In this document: positions 28,310 through 37,289 of the stretch, in pieces
Numbering within the stretch: the stretch's first letter is position 1
Layout of the letters: each line of letters starts with the position of its first letter
Source: Xylophilus ampelinus
GTDB lineage: Bacteria; Pseudomonadota; Gammaproteobacteria; Burkholderiales; Burkholderiaceae_C
Length of the DNA stretch: 64,000 nt
Reading direction: 5' to 3'
NCBI RefSeq assembly: GCF_003217575.1
Contig: NZ_QJTC01000011.1
Coordinates: forward strand, 62,001-126,000
Translations under genes and position numbers: made by a program
Notes under the pieces: model-generated
Seen by the model: only the letters and a program-made list of their open reading frames with translations
What the model was told of the DNA's origin: nothing
The model's database searches: none

Positions 28310-30616
28310 ATGACGAAGATTCCCGACGTGACGATAGAACCCTACGACAGCCCGGCCGGCGGCTGGGGATCGATGAAATCCCTGGCTGTGACGGCGGCGC
28401 GCTTCGGCGCGGTGCCGGCGATGCCGCTGCTCGCCAAGCAGAACAAGCCCGACGGCTATGCCTGCGTCAGCTGCGCCTGGGGCCGGCCGTCCAAGTCGCA
28501 TCTGGCCGAGTTCTGCGAGAACGGTGCCAAGGCCACTTTTTCGGAACTGACCAGCAAGCGCATCGGTGCCGAGTTCTTCGCCGAGCACACGCTCACCGAA
28601 CTGCGCAGCTGGCCCGACTACGAACTGGAGCTGCGCGGCCGCCTGACAGAGCCACTGCGCTACGACGCGGCCAGCGACCGCTACCTGCCGGTGCGCTGGG
28701 ACGAGGCCTTCGCCGCCATCGGTGCCGAGCTGCAGGCGCTGGACCCGAAGTCGGTCGTGTTCTACGCCTCGGGCCGCGCCTCGCTCGAAACCTCCTACAT
28801 GTACCAGCTGCTGGCGCGGCTCTACGGCTGCAACAACCTGCCCGACAGCTCCAACATGTGCCACGAGACCACCTCGGTGATGCTCAAGAAGACGATCGGC
28901 ATGCCGGTCGGCTCGGTCCATGTATCGGACTTCGAGCACACCGACTGCATCTTCTTCTTCGGCCAGAACGTGGGCAGCAACAGCCCGCGCATGCTCCACC
29001 AGCTGCAGGAAGCGCGCAAGCGCGGCATCCAGATCGTGGTGTTCAACCCGCTTCGGGAGCGGGGACTGGAAGAGTTCGTCAATCCGCAGTCGCCGACCGA
29101 GATGCTGACCAACCGCGGCACCGCGATCGCCACCCAGTACCACCAGGTGCGGCCGGGCGGGGACATCGCGGCGATCGCCGGGCTGTCGAAAGCGCTGTTC
29201 GCCCTGGACGACACGGCGAAGGCCACCGGCAGCGTTCGGGTGCTCGACCAAGCGTTCCTCGACGCCCACACGCATGGCCTCGCCAATTTCGAGGCTTATG
29301 TCCGCGCGACCGAATGGTCCGCGATCGAGGCCGAATCGGGCCTGACCCGTGCCGCGCTGGAGAACGCCGCGCAGGTCTACGCCCATGCCGAAGCGGTGAT
29401 CGGCGTCTATGGCATGGGACTGACCCAGCACAAGCGCGGCATAGACAACATCGGCATGCTGGTCAACCTTATGCTGTTGCGCGGCAATGTCGGCAAGGCG
29501 GGCGCCGGGCTGTGCCCGGTGCGCGGCCATTCCAACGTGCAGGGCCAGCGCACCGTCGGCATCGCCGAGAAGCCCGAACTGGTGCCGCTCGACAAGCTCG
29601 CCGCGCAATACGGCTTCTCGCCGCCGCGCGACCTCGGCCTGAGCACCGTCGACGCTTGCATGGGCATGATCGACGGATCGGTGCGCGCCTTCATCGGCCT
29701 GGGCGGCAACTTCGTGCGGGCGGTGCCCGACCACAACCGAATGGAGCCGGCCTGGGGGCGTATGCGGCTGACGGTGCAGATCGCCACCAAGCTCAACCGC
29801 AGCCACCTGCTGCACGGCAGCTTGGCCTACCTGCTGCCCTGCCTGGGCCGGATCGAGATCGACACCCAGGCCAGCGGCGTGCAGACGCTCAGCACCGAGG
29901 ACAGCACCGGTTGGTTCCATGCCTCGCGCGGCCACCATGCGCCGGCCTCGGAGCAGTTGCTGTCGGAGGCGCGCATCGTCGCCGGCATCGCCCAGGCCAC
30001 GCTGCCGCACAACCCGCGGATCGACTGGGACCACTGGTGTGCCGACTACGCGCGCGTGCGCGACGCCATCGCCGAGACCTTCCCGGAGATATTCCACGAC
30101 TTCAACAAGCGGCTCGCCGCGCCCGCAGGCTTCCACCGCCCGTTGCCGGCCCGCGAGCGCATCTGGAAGACCGAATCGAAGAAGGCCGAATTCACGGTTC
30201 CGGAACAGCTCAGCGCCGCTTTCCCCGGCGATGGCGGCAAGGATGTCTTCCGGCTGATGACCCTGCGCAGCAACGACCAGTTCAATACCACGGTGTACGG
30301 CTACAGCGACCGGTTCCGCGGCGTCGAAGGCACTCGCATGGTGGTGTTCATGCATGCCGACGACATCGCTGCGCACGGCCTCCAGGCCGGCGACGTGGTG
30401 GGCATGGAATGCGCGGCGAACGACGAGGTGTCGCGCGCGGTGCAGGGATTCACCGTCGTGCCCTACGACATTCCCCGGGGCAGCCTGGGCGCCTATTATC
30501 CCGAGTGCAACCCGCTCATTCCGCTGTGGCAGCACGCCGACGAGAGCAAGGTGCCGGCAGCGAAGTCGGTGCCGGTACGGCTGACGAAACATTCGCCGAC
30601 TGCCGCTGCCGTTTGA
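28310..30616 (+). CDS. FdhF/YdeP-family molybdopterin oxidoreductase
   Basis: 768 residues. Family blocks: YACVSCAWGRPSKSHLAEFC with ENGAKATF, FYASGRASLETSYMYQLLAR, NNLPDSSNMCHETTSV, and MGLTQHKRGIDNIGMLVNL; the C-terminal part is the molybdopterin dinucleotide-binding beta-barrel. It looks like a formate-dehydrogenase alpha-like protein, the YdeP group linked to acid resistance in E. coli; the physiological substrate is unknown. The ATG has GGGAAAGGA ten bases upstream. No electron-transfer partner gene or fdhD is adjacent. It is convergent with the kinase gene, 24 bases apart. Confidence 0.88.
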   Translation: MTKIPDVTIEPYDSPAGGWGSMKSLAVTAARFGAVPAMPLLAKQNKPDGYACVSCAWGRPSKSHLAEFCENGAKATFSELTSKRIGAEFFAEHTLTELRSWPDYELELRGRLTEPLRYDAASDRYLPVRWDEAFAAIGAELQALDPKSVVFYASGRASLETSYMYQLLARLYGCNNLPDSSNMCHETTSVMLKKTIGMPVGSVHVSDFEHTDCIFFFGQNVGSNSPRMLHQLQEARKRGIQIVVFNPLRERGLEEFVNPQSPTEMLTNRGTAIATQYHQVRPGGDIAAIAGLSKALFALDDTAKATGSVRVLDQAFLDAHTHGLANFEAYVRATEWSAIEAESGLTRAALENAAQVYAHAEAVIGVYGMGLTQHKRGIDNIGMLVNLMLLRGNVGKAGAGLCPVRGHSNVQGQRTVGIAEKPELVPLDKLAAQYGFSPPRDLGLSTVDACMGMIDGSVRAFIGLGGNFVRAVPDHNRMEPAWGRMRLTVQIATKLNRSHLLHGSLAYLLPCLGRIEIDTQASGVQTLSTEDSTGWFHASRGHHAPASEQLLSEARIVAGIAQATLPHNPRIDWDHWCADYARVRDAIAETFPEIFHDFNKRLAAPAGFHRPLPARERIWKTESKKAEFTVPEQLSAAFPGDGGKDVFRLMTLRSNDQFNTTVYGYSDRFRGVEGTRMVVFMHADDIAAHGLQAGDVVGMECAANDEVSRAVQGFTVVPYDIPRGSLGAYYPECNPLIPLWQHADESKVPAAKSVPVRLTKHSPTAAAV

Positions 30617-30640
30617 ATTCCGCGGCGCGCGGCCTTTCGT

Positions 30641-31792
30641 TCAGGCGTGCATATTCAGCGGCAGCCGCACGGTGAAGCAGGTGCCGCCCCGCGCGGAGGT
30701 ACCGGCCTCGACCGTGCCGCCCTGCAGCATCACCAGCATATGCACGATCGACAGGCCCAGGCCGGTACCGTCGGAACCGGCCTGTGGCGGCCGCTGGAAC
30801 CGCTGGAACAGGTTGCGTAGCACCGTCTCGGGCAGGCCGGGGCCGTCGTCGCTGACGGTCACGACCGCGTGGCCCCGGTCGAGCGCCACTCCCAGCGCCA
30901 GCCAGCCGCCATCGGCCGCATGCCGCAGAGCGTTCTCGACCAGGTTGGTCATCACCTGGCGCATCCGGTCCGGGTCGAGCCGAATGTCGAGCCGGTCCAC
31001 CGCCGTGTGCAGTTCGGCCTGGATGCCGTGGTCCGCGATATGGGCGGCGTGCATCGCCAGCACGTCGTCCAGCAGCTGCACCAGGTCGACCGCCTCGTCG
31101 TGCATCGAGAGGCGGCCGGCGTCCGCCACCGACAGGGTGTGCAGGTCGCCGACCAGCCGCGCCAGGTGCTCCACCTGCTGCAGCAGCTTGCGGTTCTCGG
31201 CCGCGTCCGACGGAATCAAGCCGTCGCAGATCGCGTGCAGCCGCGCGCGCAGCACCGCCAGCGGGGTGCGCAACTCGTGCGACATCGCGGCGGCGGTGGC
31301 CTTGCGCTCGCGTTCCAGCGCTTCCAGCGCATCGGTCATGCGGTTGAAGTCGCGCACCATGTCGCTCATCTCGCCGCCGTGCTTGCCCGCCTCGGCCCGC
31401 ACCGCCAGGTCGCCCTGGGCAATGCGCCGCGCCGCCTCCGCGACCGAGGCGACCGGCAGCGTCACGATGCGCGACACCCACAGCCCGCCGATCAGCCCGA
31501 ACGGCAGGCACACCGCCAGCCCGATCACCAGCGACCACTTCTCGCCGAAGAGCAGGTCGCCCTTGCGGTACTGGCCGTAGATTTCCACCGCGCGGGGGCT
31601 GTCCTCCAGGTCCTGGTCGTTCAGCGCGTCCAGTTCGTGCTGCACGCCCGAGGGCAGCGTGCGGTAGAAGCTGCGGTACTGGTACTCGGCGATCGCGAAG
31701 GCGCTGGCGCCCAGGATGCCCACCGTGACCAGCACCGTGGCCGCGATGATCAACCCGAAGCGGATCCAGATGCGGTCTAGTCCCCGGGCCAT
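30641..31792 (-). CDS. Sensor histidine kinase of an OmpR-type two-component system
   Basis: 383 residues: membrane helix about 11-34, a short periplasmic loop (about 35-85), second helix about 87-108, HAMP, then HisKA with His172 (AAMSHELRTPLAVL) and HATPase with N-box NLVENALRHA, G1 SDDGPGLP and G2 GTGLGLSIV. It overlaps the regulator gene by 16 bases. The pair is divergent from the ABC exporter operon, so exporter expression is the likely output. Resembles BaeS/CpxA-like envelope sensors in architecture. Confidence 0.9.
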   Translation of the reverse strand: MARGLDRIWIRFGLIIAATVLVTVGILGASAFAIAEYQYRSFYRTLPSGVQHELDALNDQDLEDSPRAVEIYGQYRKGDLLFGEKWSLVIGLAVCLPFGLIGGLWVSRIVTLPVASVAEAARRIAQGDLAVRAEAGKHGGEMSDMVRDFNRMTDALEALERERKATAAAMSHELRTPLAVLRARLHAICDGLIPSDAAENRKLLQQVEHLARLVGDLHTLSVADAGRLSMHDEAVDLVQLLDDVLAMHAAHIADHGIQAELHTAVDRLDIRLDPDRMRQVMTNLVENALRHAADGGWLALGVALDRGHAVVTVSDDGPGLPETVLRNLFQRFQRPPQAGSDGTGLGLSIVHMLVMLQGGTVEAGTSARGGTCFTVRLPLNMHA

Positions 31793-32508
31793 AGCCGGTA
31801 GCCGATGCCGCGCACCGTCTCGATGAGTTCGCCGTTGCCCGCGTTGTGCAGCTTGCGCCGCAGCTTGGAGAGGTGCGAGTCGATCACCCGGTCGAGCGCG
31901 TCGCTCTCGGGCAGGCAGGTCTCGATCAGGTGGCTGCGCGAAAAGCAGCGCCGCGGCTGGCTGGCCAGGCAGGCCAGCAGCCGGAACTCGGTCAGCGTCA
32001 GCGGCAGAAGCGATGTCCTGCCGTCGGGCGTGGTACTGCGGGCGGTGTGCGATTCCTCGTCGATCTCGATGCCGCCGGCGCGGATGGTGCGGGCCGCCGC
32101 CGGCGCCGCCGGCTTGGGTGCGGCACCGGTACGCCGCAGCACCGCCCGCACCCGGGCCACCACCTCGGCCGGGCTGTAGGGCTTGACCACGTAGTCGTCG
32201 GCGCCCAGGCGCAGGGCCAGCAGCTTGTCGACGTCGTCGGCCAGCGCGGTGACCATGATCACCGGAGTGTTGCCGTCGGCGCGAATGTTCTTCAGCACGT
32301 CCACCCCGTCAAGGCCGGGCAGGTGGATGTCGAGCAGCACCAGATCGGGTGCCAGCTCGCGGAACGCGGCCAGCGCCTCCAGGCCGTCGGCCACCAGGTG
32401 GGTGCGCATGCCGTCGCGCTGCAGGTACGCGTTCAGGATGTCGGCGATGCCGGGCTCGTCTTCCACCACCAGCACCAGCGGGCCGGGGGGGCGTACAACA
32501 CTGTTCAT
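31777..32508 (-). CDS. OmpR/PhoB-family response regulator
   Basis: 243 residues: receiver with phospho-acceptor Asp60 (LVLLDIHLPGLDGVD) and Lys in DDYVVKPYSP, then a winged-helix DNA-binding domain (LTLTEFRLLACL, VIDSHLSKLRRKLHNAG, TVRGIGYRLWPGD). The start at 32508 gives the normal N-terminus but lacks a clear ribosome site; an in-frame ATG at 32595 with GAGG eight bases upstream is a real alternative adding 29 residues. First gene of the regulator-kinase pair. Confidence 0.9.
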   Translation of the reverse strand: MNSVVRPPGPLVLVVEDEPGIADILNAYLQRDGMRTHLVADGLEALAAFRELAPDLVLLDIHLPGLDGVDVLKNIRADGNTPVIMVTALADDVDKLLALRLGADDYVVKPYSPAEVVARVRAVLRRTGAAPKPAAPAAARTIRAGGIEIDEESHTARSTTPDGRTSLLPLTLTEFRLLACLASQPRRCFSRSHLIETCLPESDALDRVIDSHLSKLRRKLHNAGNGELIETVRGIGYRLWPGD

Positions 32509-32654
32509 GGCTTGTTGGGAGGGTGGTGCGGGGCCCACGGGCGGAGGCGGCGAGGTACGGATTATGGTCGCGGCGCCCTCGGCACACCTTTCCATGGCCA
32601 TGTCCTCGAGAGGCGGGGTCGCATGCGACGCGCCTTCCGGGTCGGTGATGTCTC

Positions 32655-32676
32655 CATGTTTTCTCCACAAAACATG
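32655..32676. promoter_or_regulatory. Candidate operator between two-component and exporter genes
   Basis: CATGTTTT, spacer CTCCAC, AAAACATG: perfect eight-base arms in the 252-base divergent region. AT-rich in a GC-rich setting. A binding site for the adjacent regulator is the simplest reading but unproven. Confidence 0.5.
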
Positions 32677-32760
32677 CACGGCCGCGCAAGGCGCTCCCGG
32701 CCCAATCCCGACTGGCCCGAACGCCCTCGCACGCGGCCTGCCCTGTGCCGCCGCCCGGCG

Positions 32761-34233
32761 ATGTTTCCTCTCCACCCGCACGTGCCCCGTCCCTCCTCGC
32801 CACGTCCCTCGCTCCACCGTCCGGCCTCGCTGCTGGCGCTGTGCGCCGGGCTGGCCGGATGCGCCGCGCCTGCGCTGCCCAGCTTGCACGCTCCGCTGCC
32901 GGCCGCCTTCACACCCCTCGCAGCAGCCGTACTGCCACCGGGCGCGCCGGTGCCCGATCCGCAGTCCTGGTGGAAAACGCTGGCCGACCCGCAGCTCGAT
33001 GCGCTGGTCGCCGAGGCCCTGCGGCAGAACCTGACCCTGGCGCAGGCCCGCAGCCGCTGGACCCAGGCCCGTCTGTTGCAGCGGCGCGACGACAGGCAGT
33101 ACCTGCCCGTGGCCAGCGCCGGCACCCGCCCGGTGCAGGACGTGACGGCCTCCGATTCCTACCTGCACGCCAGCCTGGACCTGTCGTGGGAACTGGGCCT
33201 CTTCGGCGCCCACGAGAGCGTCGGCCGCATCGCGCAGGCCCGCCTCGACGCCGCCGCGGGAGCCGAGCAGGCGGCCCGCGTCGCCCTGGTCGCCGACGTG
33301 GTGCGGCGCTATGTCGAACTGCGCGCGGCCCAGCGTCAGGTGGCGCTGCTGGACGCCCTGCAGGCGCTCGACGGCCGCAGCATCGAGATGGCCGCGGTGC
33401 GCCAGCGCTACCGCCTGGGCACGGCCGACGAAGCCGCCCAGGCGCGCTTGCGGCAGCTGCAGGCCGAAGCCCAGCGCACCCAGCCGGCCCTGGCCGCCGC
33501 CCAGGCCGTGCGCGCCCTGGCGGTGCTGGTCGGACGCACCGAGCCCGACCCGGCCTGGAGCGCGCCCGCCGCGCCGCCGGCCCTGGGCGCGTTCGGCTTC
33601 GGCGGCGTGCCCGCCGACCTGCTGCGCGCCCGGCCCGACATCCGCGCCGCCGAAGCCGCGGTGCTGAAGGCCGCCGGCGAACAGGGCCTGGCCCAGTCCG
33701 ACCTGTATCCGCACCTGGCCCTGGGCGCCTCGCTGCTCTACTCCTACAACCTGACACAGTACCGCCGCAACACCGCCGACAACGTGCCCGGCATCGGCCC
33801 GGCGATCGACATTCCGCTGTTCGACTGGGGCCGTCGCCGCGCCCTGGCCGATGCCCGGCAGGAGGCGCTGCAGGAAGCGCTGCTGGCCTACCGCCAGGCG
33901 GTGCTCGAAGGCGTGGCCGATACCGAATCCGCCTTGGCCGCGCTCGACCAGCAGGCCCTGCGCGAAGCCCGGCTGCGCGAGGCCCGCACGGTGCAGGAGC
34001 AGCGGGCCGGCCAGCGTGCCACCCTGCGCCGGCTGGGCCTGGCCAGCGACTACGAACAGCTGGCCGACCAGCGCACCGCGCTGCAGGCAGACCTCGACGT
34101 CGCCGACGCCCAGGCCGCCCACGTGCTGGCCTTCGTCGGCCTGTACAAGGCGCTCGGCGGCGCGCCGATGCCCGCCCCGGAGGCCGCGGCCGCCGGCGCC
34201 CCTTCCGCCACCCTGGCCCAGGTGCGCCCATGA
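32761..34233 (+). CDS. Outer-membrane efflux lipoprotein (TolC/NodT family)
   Basis: 490 residues. Signal peptide with lipobox LAGC (Cys34). Two OEP repeats of long helices, with WWKTLADPQLDALVAEALRQ, DLSWELGLFGAHES and GIGPAIDIPLFDWGRRRALA typical of NodT-type channels. It is the outer-membrane exit duct of the exporter. First gene of a four-gene operon in which each following gene overlaps the last (ATGA or GTGA). Confidence 0.92.
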   Translation: MFPLHPHVPRPSSPRPSLHRPASLLALCAGLAGCAAPALPSLHAPLPAAFTPLAAAVLPPGAPVPDPQSWWKTLADPQLDALVAEALRQNLTLAQARSRWTQARLLQRRDDRQYLPVASAGTRPVQDVTASDSYLHASLDLSWELGLFGAHESVGRIAQARLDAAAGAEQAARVALVADVVRRYVELRAAQRQVALLDALQALDGRSIEMAAVRQRYRLGTADEAAQARLRQLQAEAQRTQPALAAAQAVRALAVLVGRTEPDPAWSAPAAPPALGAFGFGGVPADLLRARPDIRAAEAAVLKAAGEQGLAQSDLYPHLALGASLLYSYNLTQYRRNTADNVPGIGPAIDIPLFDWGRRRALADARQEALQEALLAYRQAVLEGVADTESALAALDQQALREARLREARTVQEQRAGQRATLRRLGLASDYEQLADQRTALQADLDVADAQAAHVLAFVGLYKALGGAPMPAPEAAAAGAPSATLAQVRP

Positions 34234-35369
34234 TCCCGCTCGCTCGCAAGACACTGGTCCACGAATGGCGCCGCTTCGTGCCCGCCGTGTTCGCGGTCGG
34301 CTTCTCCGGCGTGCTGCTGGTGGTGCAGGCCGCGCTGGTGATGGGCATCTTCGGCAGCGCGGCGATCTACGTCACCGCTTCCACCGCCGACCTGTGGGCC
34401 GGCTACCCGGGCACGCAAAGCGTCAATTACGGCCGCGCCGTGCGCCCCGACGTCGAGATGCGGCTGCGCATGGACCCGGCCGTCGCCGATGTCGAGCCCT
34501 TCCTCTGGGTCGACGGCGACTGGCACGACGCGGGCAATGCGGGCGGCGGCGTCTCGGTGTACGTCTCGGGCATCCGCACCGCGGCCGACGGCCTGATGTT
34601 CTCGCGGGTGCTGCCGTCCGCCCTGCGCCGGCGCCTGGCCGAGCCCGGCACCGTGGTGGTCGACCGGGCCGACCTGGCCACCCTGGGCGTGCAGCCCGGC
34701 GGCCAGGGCTGGATCAACGGCCGCAAGGTGCGGGTGATCGAGGCGGTGCCCGACCTGCGCGCCCTCGGCGGCGTGAACATGATCGCCTCGCTGGAAACCG
34801 CCCGGATGCTGGGCGGCGACCTGCCGGCCGGCGCCACCTACTACGTGGCGCGGCTGTCCGATCCGACCCAGGCAGCCACGGTGCGCGACCGCCTCAACCG
34901 GGCCGCCAACGCCGCCGCCTTCGGCCCGTCGGAGATCTGGACCTCGGCCCAGTTCGCCCGCCGTTCGCAGATGCATTGGGTGCTCGACACCGGCGCCGGC
35001 GTGGCGGTGCTGTTCATGGCGCTGATCGTCTGCCTGGTGGGCGCGGTGATCACCAGCCAGTCGCTCACCGCCGTCGTCGCCGGATCGGCCCGGGAGTACG
35101 CGGTGCTCAACGCGCTGGGTGCGAGCCGCTTCGCCCTCTCGCGGGTGGTGATGGAGCAGGCCTGCTGGATCGGCGGCCTGGGCCTGTTGCTGGCCGCCAG
35201 CATCAGCAGCGCGCTGCTGGCCGTGGCCGCCGGGCAGGACGTGCCGGTGGCGATGACGCCGAAGGTGTCGGCCCTCTGTGCCGTGCTGGTGGGCTGCCTG
35301 GCGCTGTTCTCGGGCCTGGCCTCGATCCGCGGCCTGCTGCGGGCCGATCCCGCGGTGCTGCTGCGGTGA
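34230..35369 (+). CDS. ABC exporter permease, DevC/FtsX-like
   Basis: 379 residues. First membrane helix about 17-42, a periplasmic domain of about 210 residues (DLWAGYPGTQSVNYGRAVRP at its start), then three helices at about 250-275, 305-330 and 340-362 with REYAVLNALGASRFALSRVV, the FtsX/MacB C-terminal signature. The N-terminal part resembles DevC more than MacB, since no ATPase is fused. It would work with the ATPase encoded next. ATGA overlap with the channel gene. Confidence 0.87.
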   Translation: MIPLARKTLVHEWRRFVPAVFAVGFSGVLLVVQAALVMGIFGSAAIYVTASTADLWAGYPGTQSVNYGRAVRPDVEMRLRMDPAVADVEPFLWVDGDWHDAGNAGGGVSVYVSGIRTAADGLMFSRVLPSALRRRLAEPGTVVVDRADLATLGVQPGGQGWINGRKVRVIEAVPDLRALGGVNMIASLETARMLGGDLPAGATYYVARLSDPTQAATVRDRLNRAANAAAFGPSEIWTSAQFARRSQMHWVLDTGAGVAVLFMALIVCLVGAVITSQSLTAVVAGSAREYAVLNALGASRFALSRVVMEQACWIGGLGLLLAASISSALLAVAAGQDVPVAMTPKVSALCAVLVGCLALFSGLASIRGLLRADPAVLLR

Positions 35370-36181
35370 CGACCATGCGGCGCCACCCACACGCCCCCGC
35401 GCTGTCCGCCACCACCGCGGGTGCCGCCGCGGCCATGCCGCCGGCGCCCAGCCTGGAGGCGTCGCTGCTCGCCAAATCCTTCGTCTCCGGCGTGGTGCGG
35501 GTGCAGGTGCTGCAGTCGCTGTCGGTGGCGATCTATCCCGGCGAACTCACCCTCATCTCGGGCCCCTCGGGCTGCGGCAAGAGCACGCTGCTGTCGCTGC
35601 TCTCGGGCCTGCAGACGCCCGACGGCGGCAAGGTGCGCGCCCTGGGCGAAGACCTGGGCACCATGGGCAAGCGGGCGCTGGAGCGGTTCCGGCTGCGCCA
35701 CACCGGCTTCGTGTTCCAGGGCTTCAACCTGTTCCCGGCGCTCACCGCGCAGGAGCAAGTGGCCCTGCCCCTCGGCTACCTGGGCATGGGCCGCCGCGCC
35801 GCCGCCCGGCGCGCGCTGGAGGTGCTCGACGAGGTGGGCATGACCCACCGCGCCACGATGCGGCCGGCCGAACTCTCCGGCGGCGAGAAGCAGCGGGTGG
35901 CGATCGCCCGCGCCCTGGCCAAGGAGCCGCGGCTGCTGTTCGCCGACGAGCCCACCAGCGCGCTGGACGCCGAGAACGGCCAGCGGGTGATCGACATCCT
36001 GCACCGCATCGCCAGGTCGCACGGCACCACCGTGCTGTGCGTCAGCCACGACCCGCGCGCGGTGCGCCACGCCGACCGGGTGCTGTCGATGGAAGACGGC
36101 GCGATCCTCAACGACTGGCAGGCGGCCGATGCGGCCGCCCCGGCGCCGCATGCGGCCGCCCCCAAGGAAGCCACCGCATGA
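35366..36181 (+). CDS. ABC transporter ATP-binding protein (LolD/DevA-like)
   Basis: 271 residues from GTG 35366 (GTGA overlap); ATG 35375 is an alternative. Walker A GPSGCGKSTLL, Q-loop VFQGFNLFPALT, signature LSGGEKQRVAIARAL, Walker B LLFADEPTSALD and H-loop VSHDPRAV are complete. The first 25 and last 15 residues are Ala/Pro-rich extensions. It powers the exporter with the DevC-like permease. Confidence 0.92.
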   Translation: MTTMRRHPHAPALSATTAGAAAAMPPAPSLEASLLAKSFVSGVVRVQVLQSLSVAIYPGELTLISGPSGCGKSTLLSLLSGLQTPDGGKVRALGEDLGTMGKRALERFRLRHTGFVFQGFNLFPALTAQEQVALPLGYLGMGRRAAARRALEVLDEVGMTHRATMRPAELSGGEKQRVAIARALAKEPRLLFADEPTSALDAENGQRVIDILHRIARSHGTTVLCVSHDPRAVRHADRVLSMEDGAILNDWQAADAAAPAPHAAAPKEATA

Positions 36182-37134
36182 CCTTTCTTCGCCGGCCGCG
36201 CCGGACTTCCGCAGGCACGGGCGCAGGCCTCGCGCTCTGCGCCACCGCCGTGCTGCCGCTGTTGCTGGCCGGCTGCCCGGCCGACAACGGCCGCCCCGCC
36301 GGCAACGGCACCGCCGGCGTCGCGTCCGTCGCGGCCGCGGCCCCGGCCGGCGTGGTGGCGATCGCACGCGGCAAGGTCGAGGTGCAGGGAGGCCTGCTGG
36401 AGGTGATGGCGCCGCAGGACGGCACCGTCGAATCGGTGGCCGTGGCCGAGGGCGACACCGTGCGCCGCGGCCAGGTGCTCCTGCGCCTGCAGTCCGACAC
36501 CGCCCGCGCCGACGTGGCCCTGGCCGAGGCCGAACTGGCCGCCGCCCAGGCCCGCCAGCGTGCCCAGGCCGCCCGGGTGCAGCCCGCACGCCAGCGGGCC
36601 GACCGGCTCGGCGCGGCCGCCCGTGCCGGCGCGCTGGACAGCCAGCAGGCCGACGACGCAGCGCAAGCCCAGCGCGAGGCCGCATCGGCCGCCGCCGTCG
36701 CCGCGGCCGATGTTCAGGTCGCCGCTCAGAAGCTGGCCGAGGCCCGGCTGCATGCCGCCCGCCTGACGCTGCTCGCGCCGCAGGACGGCGCCGTGGTTCG
36801 GCTGCTGGCCCAGGCCGGCAGTGCCCTGTCGGCCCAGGGCGCGCGGCCCGTGCTGGTGCTGCTGCCGCAGAAGCCGCTGCTGGTGCGGGCCGAACTCAAC
36901 GAGAGCTTCGCCTCGGTGGTCAAGCCCGGCATGCGGGCCACCGTGACGATCGACGCCGGCACCGCGCTGCCGGCGGCCAAGGTGCTGCGTGTCGGCACCG
37001 TCTACGGGCCGAGCCGCATCGACGAGGAATCGCCCCCGCGCATCGGCGTGCGGGTGGTCGACTGTTTCATCGCCTTCGACCAGGTCCCCGACCTGCGCGT
37101 GGGGCAAGACGTAAGGGTGAGTTTCCATGACTGA
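36178..37134 (+). CDS. HlyD/DevB-type membrane fusion lipoprotein
   Basis: 318 residues. N-terminal signal with lipobox LLAGC (Cys33), then biotinyl-lipoyl half-motif (LEVMAPQDGTVESVAVAEGD), a helical hairpin of about 90 residues very rich in Ala, Arg and Gln, the second lipoyl half (LTLLAPQDGAVVRLLAQAGS) and a beta-barrel. It bridges the inner-membrane complex to the outer-membrane channel. Being a lipoprotein rather than having a membrane helix is less common for DevB. Last gene of the operon; a family C repeat follows. Confidence 0.88.
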   Translation: MTFLRRPRRTSAGTGAGLALCATAVLPLLLAGCPADNGRPAGNGTAGVASVAAAAPAGVVAIARGKVEVQGGLLEVMAPQDGTVESVAVAEGDTVRRGQVLLRLQSDTARADVALAEAELAAAQARQRAQAARVQPARQRADRLGAAARAGALDSQQADDAAQAQREAASAAAVAAADVQVAAQKLAEARLHAARLTLLAPQDGAVVRLLAQAGSALSAQGARPVLVLLPQKPLLVRAELNESFASVVKPGMRATVTIDAGTALPAAKVLRVGTVYGPSRIDEESPPRIGVRVVDCFIAFDQVPDLRVGQDVRVSFHD

Positions 37135-37144
37135 AAAAATGGAG

Positions 37145-37232
37145 CTGCACCCCCGAAGCGCCTTTGGCGCCTCCCCCTTCAGGGGGCGAACCCGGCGGCC
37201 CGGCAAAGCCGGCTCCACGGGTTCCCTGGTAT
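37145..37232 (+). repeat. Family C interspersed repeat after the exporter operon
   Basis: CCCCCGAAGCGCCTTTGGCG, then CCTCCCCCTTCAGGGGGCGA with hairpin CCCCCT/AGGGGG, then CGGCCCGGCAAAGCCGG. It may end the exporter transcript. Confidence 0.72.
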
Positions 37233-37289
37233 CGGGTTGTGCCGGCATCAGGCCCTGCGCGTTCAACAACAACATGCTGAAGAATTGAT

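Noticed and set aside
31777-34254. An 825-codon minus-strand frame that appears to fuse a response regulator to a long N-terminal protein
   Set aside because: Only the last 243 codons are protein-like; the rest is antisense to the outer-membrane channel gene, which has clear family motifs.
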